The position numbers were made by a program, and so were the translations under genes. The notes under the pieces are model-generated. The model did not search any database and was not told the DNA's origin. It worked only from the letters and a program-made list of their open reading frames with translations. Below, in pieces: positions 14,504 through 24,114 of a stretch of 49,404 bases of DNA (positions are counted from its first letter, which is position 1; each line of letters opens with the position of its first letter). The stretch is taken from the NCBI GenBank assembly GCA_036244975.1, contig BTTE01000012.1:1-49404 (forward strand). Direction: 5' to 3'. This stretch comes from Sulfidibacterium sp036244975. Lineage in GTDB: Bacteria > Bacteroidota > Bacteroidia > Bacteroidales > F082.

Positions 14504-17500
14504 ATGTTTTTAATCTATGATACAGAAACCACCGGTTTGCCTGTAAATGATAATGCCCCTTTAAGTGATTTTGACAACTGGCCAAGGCTGGTACAACTTG
14601 CCTGGCAAATTCATGATGAAAAAGGAGCGCTGGTTGAGGTGAAAAATTTCATCGTCAGGCCGGAAGGTTTTGTGATTCCACGGGCTGCGGAGAAAGTGCA
14701 CGGTATCTCCACCGGACGTGCCCTGAAAGAGGGAGAAGAGCTTAGCATGGTATTGGAAGCGTTTGGGCAAGCCTTGCAGAAAGTAAAAGTGGTGGCCGGC
14801 CATAATGTTAATTTCGATAACAACGTTGTCCGGGTTGAATACATGCGGAAATCATTGAATTGCCTGCTGACGGAAAAGACTATTGTGGATACACAAGAAG
14901 TTTCTACCAATTATTGTGCCATCCGGGGTGGCAGAGGCGGGAAGTTTAAATGGCCAAAACTGTCGGAACTTCATGTCAAACTTTTTGGCGAAACTTTTGA
15001 TGCTGCTCACAATGCTTCGGCAGATGTTCAGGCTACTGCCCGTTGTTTTCTGGAACTGATTCGTCTGGATGTGATATCAGCAACCATGCTCGGGCTGTCT
15101 GAAGAAACTATTCGGAAATTCAAAGCGCTGCATCCTGTGCCGATAGAGCCCATTGGAATAGAGGTAGAGGCTTATTATGAAGAGAAACCGAAAACAGAAA
15201 AGCCAACGCCACAACCTGTTGCTAACAAAGAAGTTGCTGTTCGGCAGGCAGCGCAGTCTTTTACACATTTGCATGTGCACACACAGTTCTCCGTTCTCGA
15301 TGGCCTGTCGAAAATACCGATACTCATAAAAAAGGCCAAAGACGATGGCATGCCGGCTGTGGCTATTACGGATCATGGCAACATGTTCGGGGTAAAAAGT
15401 TTCCATCAAACGGCCCTCGCAGCAGGGATCAAACCCATACTCGGTTGTGAAGTGTATGTGGCCCGTCGCGGCCTGGAAAAAAAGGAATCCAAAGTGGATG
15501 CTTCAGGATGGCATTTGGTGTTGCTGGCCAAAAATGAAACGGGCTACCATAATCTTTTAAAACTGGTTTCCGCCGGCTGGACAAAAGGTTATTATTATAA
15601 ACCGCGTATCGACAAAGCTTTACTGAAGAAGCATCACGAGGGACTTATTGTACTGACGGCATGTCTTGGCGGTGAGATACCTTTTAAAATTGTTAACGAA
15701 GGGGTGGAGAAAGCCGAAGAGGTATTGCCCGAATACAAAGCTATTTTCGGGGATGATTTTTATCTTGAGCTGCAACGCCACAAAAGCGGAGACCCGGAAA
15801 TGGATCGACGTGTGTATGAAGACGAGGAGTATGTCAATACCGAGCTGCTGAAGCTTTCGGTAAAATATGGTATCAAAGTAGTGGCTACCAATGATGTGCA
15901 TTTTGTTAATGCGGAGGATGCCGGAGCACACGACCGGCTGATTTGTATTGGTACCGCCCGCGACTTAGACGACCCTAAACGCCTGCATTATACACAGCAG
16001 GAGTGGTTTAAAACACATGAGGAGATGAGTGCCCTGTTTGCCGATATCCCCGAAGCTGTCGCCAACACACAGGAAATAGCAGATAAAGTGGAGGTTTACA
16101 AACTCGACCATAAGCCCATCATGCCTGAGTTTGAGATTCCCGCTCCTTTTGAAGATGCAAATGCCTATCTGCGTAACATTACTGACGAAGGAGCTAAGGA
16201 ACGCTATCCCGCAATGGATGATGCTCTCCGTCAGCGCATCAATTTTGAGTTGGAGACCATCAAAACCATGGGCTTTCCCGATTATTTTCTCATCGTGTGG
16301 GATTTTCTGAAAGCAGCACGCGAAATGGGTGTTTCGGTTGGCCCGGGAAGGGGAAGCGCTGCCGGTTCCGTTGTAGCGTATTGCCTAAAGATTACCCAGA
16401 TAGACCCCCTTAAATACAACCTGCTTTTTGAGCGTTTCCTGAACTCCGACCGTATCTCCATGCCGGATATTGATATTGATTTTGACGATGATGGCCGGGA
16501 AAAAGTGCTGCATTACGTATCCGAAAAGTATGGAAAAGAACGGGTAGCACATCTGATTACTTTTGGAAGTATGGCTGCAAAATCTGCCATTCGTGATGTG
16601 GCCCGGGTACAAAAGTTACCGCTGAAGGAAGCCGACCGGCTGGCAAAAATGATTCCCGATCGTCCGGGCGTTACACTGGACGAAGCCATTAAAGAAGTGC
16701 CCGGGTTAAAGCGTGAACTGGAAAATGGAAAGCCTGAAATTGTTTCGGTACTGAAAAATGCCCTTACCCTCGAAGGCTCTGTACGAAATACCGGTACCCA
16801 TGCCTGCGGTATCATCATCGCCCGCGACAGCCTGGATAAATACGTTCCTGTTTCCACGGTAAAAGAATCGGTATTGGAGCTGGCCACCCAGTACGATGGA
16901 AAATATATTGAGGATGTGGGGCTGCTGAAGATGGACTTTCTGGGATTAAAAACGCTCTCCATTATTAAAGATGCGCTGGAAAATATCAAACGTTCAAAAG
17001 GGGTGGATATTGATATTGATAATGTGCCGTTAGAGGACAAAGAGACTTATGAGCTGTATAGCAGGGGCGAAACTACCGGTCTTTTCCAGTTTGAGTCAGA
17101 TGGCATGAAGAAGTATCTTCAGGAGTTAAAACCCACCCGTTTTGAAGATTTGATTGCCATGAATGCACTGTATCGTCCCGGGCCTATGCAGTATATTCCC
17201 AAGTTTATCAAACGTAAACATGGTCTGGAAAAGATTCAGTATGATGTGCCTGTGATGGAGGAAGTCCTGAAAGAAACTTACGGAATTACGGTTTACCAGG
17301 AGCAGGTAATGTTGCTTTCCCGTCTGATGGCCGGTTTTTCCCGCAGCCAGTCCGATTCGCTGCGAAAAGCCATGGGAAAGAAAAAGCTGGCTGAAATGGC
17401 CAAACTGAAAGTGGAGTATCTGACAGGTTGTGAAAAAAACGGTATTTCCAAAGACAAAGCGGAAAAAGTGTGGAAAGACTGGGAGGAATTTGCTAAATAT

Positions 17501-18745
17501 GCCTTTAACAAATCTCATGCTACCTGCTATTCCTATGTTTCCTATCAGACTGCCTATCTGAAAACACATTATCCGGCAGAGTTTATGGCTGCCGTGCTGA
17601 GTCGCAACCTGAACAATATCGATAAGATAACCTTCTTTACCAAAGAGGCGGAACGTATGGGTATTCAGGTGCTCGGACCGGATATTAACGAAAGTTCGCT
17701 GAATTTTACCGTTAACAATGATGGTATTATTCGCTTTGGTCTGGCGGCTATCAAAGGAGTAGGGAGTAGCGCTGTGGAAGACATTATTGCCGAGCGGGAA
17801 AAGAACGGGCCTTTTAAAAGTATTTTTGATATGGCCAAAAGGGTAAATCTGAAATCGGTGAACAAAAGAAGTTTTGAAGCCCTGGCCAAAGCGGGGGCGT
17901 TCGATACTTTTACCAATACGCATCGGGCACAATATTTTTATAAAGAAAATGAAAACGACCCTGAATTTATTGAAAAGATTATCCGGTTTGCTACAAAATA
18001 TCAGCTAAAAAAGAACTCTGCCCAGGTTTCTCTTTTTGGTGATACCGATGATTTTGAAGTACGGGATCCGCCTATTCCCGCCTGTAACCCATGGCCCAAA
18101 GCCATACTGTTACGGTACGAAAAGGAGGTAACGGGGTTTTATATTTCCGGACATCCGTTAGATACTTTTGAGCTGACTATGAAGCATCTCTGTAATGTGG
18201 ATATTGCCCGGTTGCGTAATAACCTGGCCAATTATAAAAATAAGGAGACAGTTTTTGGCGGCATGGTAACTTCGGCGTTGCAAAGGACGACGAAAAACGG
18301 ATCTCTTTTTGGTGTTATGACGTTGGAAGATTATTCCGGCTCGATAGATTTACGACTTTTTAAGGAAACTTATTTGCGGCTGAAACACATGCTTGAGGTG
18401 GGCAATAATCTGATGGTACATGCCAAAGTGGAAGCCAGCCGCTATGATGAAAATAATATAAATATTAACATTCGTGATATTTCTCTATTGGAAGATGCCA
18501 TGAATAAGGTTATGAAAAAACTTACCCTGTATATTAATCCTGAGGAGATTACTGATGAGATAATAAATGAACTGGTAAAAATGAAACAGGACTATCCCGG
18601 TGAAACGCAATTAATGATTTCGTTGAACGCCGTTGATAAAAAAAGACCGTTGGTTCTAAAAAGCAAATCGGGAAAGGTGGATGCTCTTCATTTTCTAAAT
18701 AATCTCAGCAGGGTGGGGGCGTTCCAATATATGCTGAGCAAATAG
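14504..18745 (+). CDS. dnaE: DNA polymerase III alpha subunit with N-terminal proofreading exonuclease
   Basis: Replicative polymerase of 1413 residues. Residues ~1-190 form a DnaQ-like 3'-5' exonuclease: D6 and E8 in YDTETTGLP, HNVNFDNNVV and HNASADVQATA (the catalytic His and Asp of ExoIII). The PHP domain starts near 257 (HLHVHTQFSVLDG, AITDHGNMFG). The palm holds GPGRGSAAGSV and PDIDIDFDDDG near 653-663, the catalytic Asp triad; GLAAIKGVGSSAV near 1080 is the helix-hairpin-helix, and the OB domain spans about 1245-1330. The fusion puts synthesis and proofreading on one chain, where E. coli uses a separate epsilon subunit. TTG 14492 is also in frame, but ATG 14504 gives the normal exonuclease N-terminus. 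The gene stands alone before trxA, 80 bases away. Confidence 0.97.
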   Translation: MFLIYDTETTGLPVNDNAPLSDFDNWPRLVQLAWQIHDEKGALVEVKNFIVRPEGFVIPRAAEKVHGISTGRALKEGEELSMVLEAFGQALQKVKVVAGHNVNFDNNVVRVEYMRKSLNCLLTEKTIVDTQEVSTNYCAIRGGRGGKFKWPKLSELHVKLFGETFDAAHNASADVQATARCFLELIRLDVISATMLGLSEETIRKFKALHPVPIEPIGIEVEAYYEEKPKTEKPTPQPVANKEVAVRQAAQSFTHLHVHTQFSVLDGLSKIPILIKKAKDDGMPAVAITDHGNMFGVKSFHQTALAAGIKPILGCEVYVARRGLEKKESKVDASGWHLVLLAKNETGYHNLLKLVSAGWTKGYYYKPRIDKALLKKHHEGLIVLTACLGGEIPFKIVNEGVEKAEEVLPEYKAIFGDDFYLELQRHKSGDPEMDRRVYEDEEYVNTELLKLSVKYGIKVVATNDVHFVNAEDAGAHDRLICIGTARDLDDPKRLHYTQQEWFKTHEEMSALFADIPEAVANTQEIADKVEVYKLDHKPIMPEFEIPAPFEDANAYLRNITDEGAKERYPAMDDALRQRINFELETIKTMGFPDYFLIVWDFLKAAREMGVSVGPGRGSAAGSVVAYCLKITQIDPLKYNLLFERFLNSDRISMPDIDIDFDDDGREKVLHYVSEKYGKERVAHLITFGSMAAKSAIRDVARVQKLPLKEADRLAKMIPDRPGVTLDEAIKEVPGLKRELENGKPEIVSVLKNALTLEGSVRNTGTHACGIIIARDSLDKYVPVSTVKESVLELATQYDGKYIEDVGLLKMDFLGLKTLSIIKDALENIKRSKGVDIDIDNVPLEDKETYELYSRGETTGLFQFESDGMKKYLQELKPTRFEDLIAMNALYRPGPMQYIPKFIKRKHGLEKIQYDVPVMEEVLKETYGITVYQEQVMLLSRLMAGFSRSQSDSLRKAMGKKKLAEMAKLKVEYLTGCEKNGISKDKAEKVWKDWEEFAKYAFNKSHATCYSYVSYQTAYLKTHYPAEFMAAVLSRNLNNIDKITFFTKEAERMGIQVLGPDINESSLNFTVNNDGIIRFGLAAIKGVGSSAVEDIIAEREKNGPFKSIFDMAKRVNLKSVNKRSFEALAKAGAFDTFTNTHRAQYFYKENENDPEFIEKIIRFATKYQLKKNSAQVSLFGDTDDFEVRDPPIPACNPWPKAILLRYEKEVTGFYISGHPLDTFELTMKHLCNVDIARLRNNLANYKNKETVFGGMVTSALQRTTKNGSLFGVMTLEDYSGSIDLRLFKETYLRLKHMLEVGNNLMVHAKVEASRYDENNININIRDISLLEDAMNKVMKKLTLYINPEEITDEIINELVKMKQDYPGETQLMISLNAVDKKRPLVLKSKSGKVDALHFLNNLSRVGAFQYMLSK

Positions 18746-18825
18746 GCCGGATAACATTTACATATTTACACATTTGTCTATATCAGTTTCTTTCTTAATT
18801 TTACAAACAAATAAAAAATAAAAAA

Positions 18826-19143
18826 ATGGCTTTAGAATTCACAGATGCAAATTTTGACTCACTTGTATTACAATCGGACAAACCGGTAATTGTTGATTTT
18901 TGGGCAATATGGTGCGGCCCCTGCCGTGTTGTCGGCCCTGTCATTCAGGAAATCGGCGAGGAATACGGCGATAAAATATTGGTTGGCAAGATGGATGTTG
19001 ACCACAATCCATCCATCGCCCGTCGTTACAGTATTCGTAATATTCCGACCATTTTGTTTTTCAAAAACGGAGAAGTAGTAGATAAGCAGGTTGGTTCGGT
19101 TCCCAAACAGGTTTTAATCAATAAACTGGAACAACACCTTTAA
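18826..19143 (+). CDS. trxA: thioredoxin
   Basis: Cytoplasmic dithiol oxidoreductase of 105 residues, the standard length. The active site WCGPC has cysteines at residues 30 and 33, the cis-Pro loop is NIPTILFF and GEVVDKQVG follows, as in canonical TrxA. It reduces ribonucleotide reductase and other disulfide enzymes. A near-consensus TAATTTTA lies about 25 bases upstream, so it probably has its own promoter after dnaE. A bidirectional hairpin terminator follows directly. Confidence 0.97.
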   Translation: MALEFTDANFDSLVLQSDKPVIVDFWAIWCGPCRVVGPVIQEIGEEYGDKILVGKMDVDHNPSIARRYSIRNIPTILFFKNGEVVDKQVGSVPKQVLINKLEQHL

Positions 19144-19157
19144 CATTACGAAATAAT

Positions 19158-19197
19158 GATACTAAGGGAGCGCACGTGTCACTCCTTTTTTAGTATC
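19158..19197. terminator. bidirectional terminator between trxA and the HHH barrel gene
   Basis: GATACTAA (19158-19165) pairs with TTAGTATC (19190-19197); inside, GGGAG pairs with CTCC next to a six-T run. The structure sits between convergent stops and overlaps the stop of the minus-strand gene by 2 bases. Confidence 0.75.
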
Positions 19198-21322
19198 AGA
19201 ATTTTAGCTGCACTTGTAATTTGACGCTTGTTTTGTGGTTTCCCGCTATGGCATCCGGGCCGGAGGAAATATTTTTCCTGTTAAAGAAAACAGTCCGGGC
19301 TGCTTTTAGCCAAAGGACGATGTGCCTTTTTAACTGATAGTGCAACAGCAAATAAACCCGCTGACCCTTGTCGTAATATGCCGGAACAGTAAAAGCATAA
19401 AGCACATCGTTTTCATAAGCATAAATGCGGCTGTTCCAGCTATCCGTATCAAAAAGCGCATACCGAAAGTTAATTTTTAACGGGAAATGCACAAACCGGT
19501 ACTCAATATCCTGATATATAAGAAAACCTCTTTCGCGGTCAGACGCTTTGGCAAAACGGACATATTCAATACGTGTTTTAAAAATCAACCGGGGCAGGGC
19601 CGAATAAGAGATGGCATAACGAAAATCGGCATAACGCTTAGCTGCCAGTAAAGGGTGATAGCCCTCTGCATTGGAAATGTTTTCCGCTTTTTGCTGATAG
19701 CGAAATCGAAAATACATGTTGATATTTCTCTTTGGAACCATCTCAAGTTGGGCGAGAAAGGCTTTTCCGGCAGACGGGGCGTTCACCTGAAATTTTAACC
19801 ATGGAAAAGAGAAATAATCGGCATAAGCCGTAAAAGTAAACAGGCGCGAAAGCAAAATCCTGACCCCGAGATAAACGCCTTTTTCGTTGTTTACACTTCC
19901 CGACTCCATAAACGGAGCCGCATAAATAACTTTATAGGATGGGGAAATATTGCGATAGCTCAGCGTGAGGGTTAGCCGGTCGGAGGGATAGACATCGATA
20001 CCAGCTGTTCCTGCCATGCTTCCGCCCGGATTGGCTGCAAGTTCACCAAAAAATGATAAACGTTTAAATTCGAAATTTAAATCAGCCGAAGCATTACCGA
20101 GCCGTTTTCCACGGAACAGAAATTGCCGGTAGAGTTGTTGGTTCGGCTCCAGTGGCAGGCTCAACCGCGTTTGGTAATAAGTTACGCCTACTTTAAAAAA
20201 GTGATACAGGTATCCCAAATGCCCGCCAAAAGCATCGATAACAAGCCGGTGTCTGTTGAGTAACTCATTGATGGTGCGATGGTTTCCGGTTTCAAGAATC
20301 GTTGAAATTTCATCCTGACCTGTGGGTGTTATAAAGAAACTTCCATCCACTTTATTGTGAGAATAAAAGGCGGTCAGCGTAATATTTTTTATTCCCAGTG
20401 TAAAAGCCGCTCCACGGAAAAACCTGTTCTCGTTTGCCGAGGTGTTGGGGCGAATGCCGGTACCGTAATATTTAACAGCAGTGGCTTCCGCCGATTTCCC
20501 GAACGTTAGACCCGTCCAAAGACATAGACCCTGGCCGAACTCAAGATGATAATCACCAATGATGGCCTTTTTCAAAATCCCCAAATCTGACACATAAGCG
20601 TAAGCCGAGAAAAAGTCAGGAAAATGAGGTTTCTGACTGCCCAACATATGTTTAACGCTGTCAGCTAAATGGTTAGATAAAAATATTTCTCCGGCATCTT
20701 TTTCTGTGGTAAATCCCCAACGCAAATGATTGCCGGAACGGAAGCCGTAACGCAGGTATAGTTTCTGCGGGCTTCCCAAATAAACGGAGCCCGGCTTTAC
20801 ATAGGCCGAATCGGCCGGAATTATGTAACCGGCAACTGGTTCAAGAACCTGCCCGTAACGCATCAAAACCTGATGACCGCCATATTTAAAAGCCTTTTTC
20901 CAGGAAAAGGGTTTCCCTTTTTCCGGATTTCCGGTTTTGATAAACGGACTCAGTTGCTGAATGGTTCGTGCGTTAAAACCGGAAACATACTGCAATTCGT
21001 AAATGCTGAGAATAGCGCCGTTTTCATGAATGTAGTCTCTCAGAGAGGCGAGTTGAGCCTCATTAAGCAAACGCAAACGAAGTAATTGATTCGCATCAGG
21101 CCCGTTAATGTTGATAGGATGTTTGGTATAGTAAATATAATCGTCGGCAAGGTCGGAATAATCCTGCTGTCTGTCTGAAGATTTTGCGATATTTTCCATC
21201 TGATTGGTCAGGAACTCAGTAGAACTGTGTAGCGTATCACCATTCCGGGCATCCGCATTTTGCCATGCAATGAGGATTAAAGCCGAAGCCAGAAGGAGGG
21301 AATATGTAAAATACCATTTCAT
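19196..21322 (-). CDS. outer-membrane barrel with N-terminal helix-hairpin-helix domain
   Basis: An exported protein of 708 residues starting MKWYFTYSLLLASALILIA (signal peptide to about residue 24). The frame is open to 21463, but the first 47 residues of that version overlap the upstream gene and have no signal character. Residues ~60-125 form a ComEA-type helix-hairpin-helix fold: ININGPDANQLLRLRLL, then LYELQ-like SIYELQYVSGFNART. About 550 residues of alternating hydrophobic/aromatic strands follow, ending in QVQLKF with the terminal Phe of outer-membrane barrels. HHH domains usually bind DNA, so a DNA-uptake or secretion role is conceivable, but none is established. It is translated one base after the PorV-like gene and probably works with it. 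Confidence 0.82.
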   Translation of the reverse strand: MKWYFTYSLLLASALILIAWQNADARNGDTLHSSTEFLTNQMENIAKSSDRQQDYSDLADDYIYYTKHPININGPDANQLLRLRLLNEAQLASLRDYIHENGAILSIYELQYVSGFNARTIQQLSPFIKTGNPEKGKPFSWKKAFKYGGHQVLMRYGQVLEPVAGYIIPADSAYVKPGSVYLGSPQKLYLRYGFRSGNHLRWGFTTEKDAGEIFLSNHLADSVKHMLGSQKPHFPDFFSAYAYVSDLGILKKAIIGDYHLEFGQGLCLWTGLTFGKSAEATAVKYYGTGIRPNTSANENRFFRGAAFTLGIKNITLTAFYSHNKVDGSFFITPTGQDEISTILETGNHRTINELLNRHRLVIDAFGGHLGYLYHFFKVGVTYYQTRLSLPLEPNQQLYRQFLFRGKRLGNASADLNFEFKRLSFFGELAANPGGSMAGTAGIDVYPSDRLTLTLSYRNISPSYKVIYAAPFMESGSVNNEKGVYLGVRILLSRLFTFTAYADYFSFPWLKFQVNAPSAGKAFLAQLEMVPKRNINMYFRFRYQQKAENISNAEGYHPLLAAKRYADFRYAISYSALPRLIFKTRIEYVRFAKASDRERGFLIYQDIEYRFVHFPLKINFRYALFDTDSWNSRIYAYENDVLYAFTVPAYYDKGQRVYLLLHYQLKRHIVLWLKAARTVFFNRKNISSGPDAIAGNHKTSVKLQVQLKF

Positions 21323-21323
21323 A

Positions 21324-22172
21324 TTAAAAGGAAAGTACAAGTGATGTTTGCGGTGAAAAGCCCAGCGACTGATGCATGGTGGTGCCAATGTCGAATTGTA
21401 TATGTTTTTTGTGCCAGCCAAATCCGAAAGAAAAAATATCACGGGAAGTTCCGAAGCCAACACGGAAAAAGAACTGCTTTTTAACCCTGTATTCTATGCC
21501 ACCTCTCAATATTACGGACTGGTAATCGGTGTTTTTTTCCACCTCTGCTGTGGTGAGCAGTTTATCGGAAAAACGATAAGCCATACCAAAGCGAAAGACC
21601 GCAGGAATTTTTTCGTTGGCATAATCGGAAAATTTAACGCGTACCGGATTATAAACATAAACCCCGAAGGTCAGATGTTCGGTAACATCGGATTGTGCTC
21701 CCATCTCGAAGGTTACATTGCTTTGGCTGCCATAAATATCGCCCAGTCCGGTTTGTAAATAATCAAGTTGTACGCCTATTCTTAACCTGGGGCCAAAAGA
21801 GCGCGCATAGGCCAGTCCTATTTTCATTTGGTGATACAAAGTATAGCCGAAATAACTCAGACTGAGCCCCATGTTGCCAAATTTCAAAGGGTAAATTACG
21901 GCAAGGTTTGCTGTTCCCATGTGGGGCACAAGGAACCTGTTCTCGTAAGCAACACCTGTCGAAAGATTTTTTATCAGCGCCATACCAGCCTGGTTGTTCT
22001 GAATACTCCAGAAGTCACTCAGTGCAACAGAGCTATAGTTTAGTCCTGCCTCCCTGGCGCCAACCGGTGGCCACAATCCAGTACCAAAAGCATGCTGTGA
22101 GGAAACAAAAAATATCAGAAAGAGAATAATAATTTTGGAGGTTCGGAACCCATTGACAACAGGTGTATTCAT
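21324..22172 (-). CDS. PorV/PorQ-like outer-membrane beta-barrel protein
   Basis: A 282-residue protein with a signal peptide (about residues 12-29, IIILFLIFFVSSQHAFG). The mature N-terminus AREAGLNYSSVALSDFW, followed by NNQAGMA, is the family signature of Bacteroidota PorV/PorQ-type barrels, some of which act in type IX secretion. Alternating amphipathic strands continue to a C-terminal Phe (LVLSF). It is shorter than true PorV, and no other type IX genes are near, so a specific secretion role is not claimed. It lies upstream of the HHH barrel gene with a 1-base gap, which suggests one functional unit. TACTTTTA upstream is a near-promoter. Confidence 0.78.
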   Translation of the reverse strand: MNTPVVNGFRTSKIIILFLIFFVSSQHAFGTGLWPPVGAREAGLNYSSVALSDFWSIQNNQAGMALIKNLSTGVAYENRFLVPHMGTANLAVIYPLKFGNMGLSLSYFGYTLYHQMKIGLAYARSFGPRLRIGVQLDYLQTGLGDIYGSQSNVTFEMGAQSDVTEHLTFGVYVYNPVRVKFSDYANEKIPAVFRFGMAYRFSDKLLTTAEVEKNTDYQSVILRGGIEYRVKKQFFFRVGFGTSRDIFSFGFGWHKKHIQFDIGTTMHQSLGFSPQTSLVLSF

Positions 22173-22290
22173 AACAGGAAAAAGTTTTCATTTAATTGCG
22201 GGGCTTAAAAGTATAAAAATATTTTCAGAATAAAAAATTATTGTTTGGCCTATTGCGGAAATGTTTATTTTGGCTCAAAAATTGAATCAC

Positions 22291-23106
22291 ATGGATACTG
22301 CTGAACAACTGATAAATAAGGCATGGGAAAACCGTAATTTACACAAAACAGACGAGGTTAGAGAGGCGGTTTTTAACACAGTTGAGGCATTGGACAAAGG
22401 CAAATTGCGTGTGGCAATGCCCGTAGTAGAAGAGTGGAAGGTAAACGAATGGATAAAAAAAGCGGTTATTCTTTATTTCCTGTTGCGGAAAATGGAAACC
22501 ATGGAAACCGGTATGTTTGAATTTCGTGATAAAATTCCATTGAAAAAAGATTTTGCTGCCCAAAATGTACGCGTAGTCCCTCATGCCATTGCCCGCTATG
22601 GTGCATATCTGGCTCCGGGAGTAATTATGATGCCTTCGTATGTGAATATCGGGGCCTATGTGGATAGCGGAACCATGGTGGATACGTGGGCTACCGTAGG
22701 TTCCTGTGCGCAAATAGGAAAGAATGTACATTTGAGCGGAGGCGTGGGTATTGGTGGCGTTCTGGAACCGGTTCAGGCTGCTCCCGTAATTATTGAAGAC
22801 AATTGTTTTATCGGCTCCCGCTCTATTGTAGTGGAAGGCGTAAGACTGGGAAAAGAGGCGGTTCTCGGCGCCAATGTGGTGCTCACGCAAAGCACAAAAA
22901 TTATTGATGTGAGCGGAATTGAACCGGTCGAATACAAAGCGTATATTCCACCACGCTCGGTGGTCATTCCCGGCACCTATACCAAACATTTTCCTGCAGG
23001 TGATTTCCAGGTTTCCTGCGCATTAATTATCGGTAAACGTAAGGCCTCTACCGATACGAAAACATCGCTAAATGAGGCTTTACGTGATTTTCAGGTAGCT
23101 GTCTAA
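22291..23106 (+). CDS. dapD: tetrahydrodipicolinate N-succinyltransferase
   Basis: This enzyme transfers succinyl from succinyl-CoA to tetrahydrodipicolinate in the succinylase branch of lysine and meso-diaminopimelate synthesis. The 271-residue protein has a helical N-terminal domain and a left-handed beta-helix of hexapeptide repeats (about residues 100-240, with GAYVDSGTMVDTW and GVGIGGVLEP), the hallmark of DapD trimers. The frame is open to ATG 22261, but the protein family starts at MDTAEQL, and TATTTTG at 22266 (a near -7 element) would lie inside the longer version, so ATG 22291 is chosen. It leads an operon with a GT9 glycosyltransferase 9 bases downstream. Confidence 0.96.
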   Translation: MDTAEQLINKAWENRNLHKTDEVREAVFNTVEALDKGKLRVAMPVVEEWKVNEWIKKAVILYFLLRKMETMETGMFEFRDKIPLKKDFAAQNVRVVPHAIARYGAYLAPGVIMMPSYVNIGAYVDSGTMVDTWATVGSCAQIGKNVHLSGGVGIGGVLEPVQAAPVIIEDNCFIGSRSIVVEGVRLGKEAVLGANVVLTQSTKIIDVSGIEPVEYKAYIPPRSVVIPGTYTKHFPAGDFQVSCALIIGKRKASTDTKTSLNEALRDFQVAV

Positions 23107-23115
23107 CCGCTGAAG

Positions 23116-24114
23116 ATGAAAAGAATTTTAATCATACAAACGGCTTCGCTGGGCGATGTTGTGCTGGCAACACCGCTGATTGAGAAACTGCATCATTTTT
23201 TTCCGCAGGCACGTATTGATTTTCTGCTGAAGGAAGGAAACGAAGCGTTACTGCGATACCATCCTTATTTGAAGCATGTTATTGTGTGGGATAAATCGGA
23301 AAAGAAATACCTTAAACTTAAAGAGCTAACCGGCATTGTTCGTGAGCAAAAATACGATTTGATTGTCAATATACAGCGATTTGCTTCCACCGGGCTGCTG
23401 ACTGCTTTTGCAGGCGCTCGGAAAACAACCGGATTTAAAAAAAATCCATTTTCACTTTTTTATACTTATCGCCTGGCACATAAAATATCTGCAAGGGAGG
23501 GAAGTCCGCACGAAGTGGAACGTAACCTGAGACTGATTGATATTTTTACCGATACATCGTTTTTCAAACCAAAACTCTATCCATCACAACACGATTTTGC
23601 ACGGGTTTCGCAGTATAAAACCAAACAATTTATCACCGTTTCTCCCGGCAGCTTGTGGTTTACCAAAGAGTACCCTGCTGAAAAGTGGGCAGCGTTTATA
23701 AAGCAATTAGATGAAGACCTTGCAGTTTATTTTCTCGGTTCCGACAAAGAACGGCAAAAGATTGGCCGTATTATGGAAGACTCCGGCCATGCCGGCAGCC
23801 TGAACCTCGCCGGGAGACTTACACTTTTGGAATCGGCGGCACTCATGCGTGATGCTTTAATGAATTACACCAACGATTCTGCTCCCACGCATCTTGCTTC
23901 TGCCATGAATGCGCCCGTGGCTGTCATCTTTTGCTCTACCGTTCCGGAGTTCGGTTTCGGGCCGCTCTCCGCTACTTCATTTGTCATTCAAACGACGGAA
24001 AATTTGCCCTGCCGGCCCTGTGGTCTTCACGGGAAAAAGGCTTGCCCAAAAAAACATTTTAAGTGTGCGGAAACTATTGAGACAAAACAATTGTTGTTAT
24101 GCCTGAAAAATTAA
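23116..24114 (+). CDS. family 9 glycosyltransferase (heptosyltransferase-like)
   Basis: A GT-B enzyme of 332 residues related to WaaC/WaaF/WaaQ, which add heptose or similar sugars to the lipopolysaccharide inner core at the cytoplasmic face of the inner membrane. Motifs: ILIIQTASLGDVVLATPLIE at the start, TVSPGSLWFTKEYPAEKW near residue 175 for donor binding, and NYTNDSAPTHLASAMNAP near 255. The Cys-rich end (PCRPCGLHGKKACPKK) is typical of this subgroup. It sits between dapD and tsaC, and its end overlaps tsaC by 16 bases. The sugar donor and acceptor are unknown. Confidence 0.92.
   Translation: MKRILIIQTASLGDVVLATPLIEKLHHFFPQARIDFLLKEGNEALLRYHPYLKHVIVWDKSEKKYLKLKELTGIVREQKYDLIVNIQRFASTGLLTAFAGARKTTGFKKNPFSLFYTYRLAHKISAREGSPHEVERNLRLIDIFTDTSFFKPKLYPSQHDFARVSQYKTKQFITVSPGSLWFTKEYPAEKWAAFIKQLDEDLAVYFLGSDKERQKIGRIMEDSGHAGSLNLAGRLTLLESAALMRDALMNYTNDSAPTHLASAMNAPVAVIFCSTVPEFGFGPLSATSFVIQTTENLPCRPCGLHGKKACPKKHFKCAETIETKQLLLCLKN

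Noticed and set aside
17126..17932. 268-codon minus-strand frame inside dnaE
   Set aside because: Antisense to conserved polymerase domains; His/Phe-rich composition and no motif.
21323..21463. Longer start of the HHH barrel protein
   Set aside because: It would put 47 non-signal residues in front of a good signal peptide and overlap the upstream PorV-like gene.
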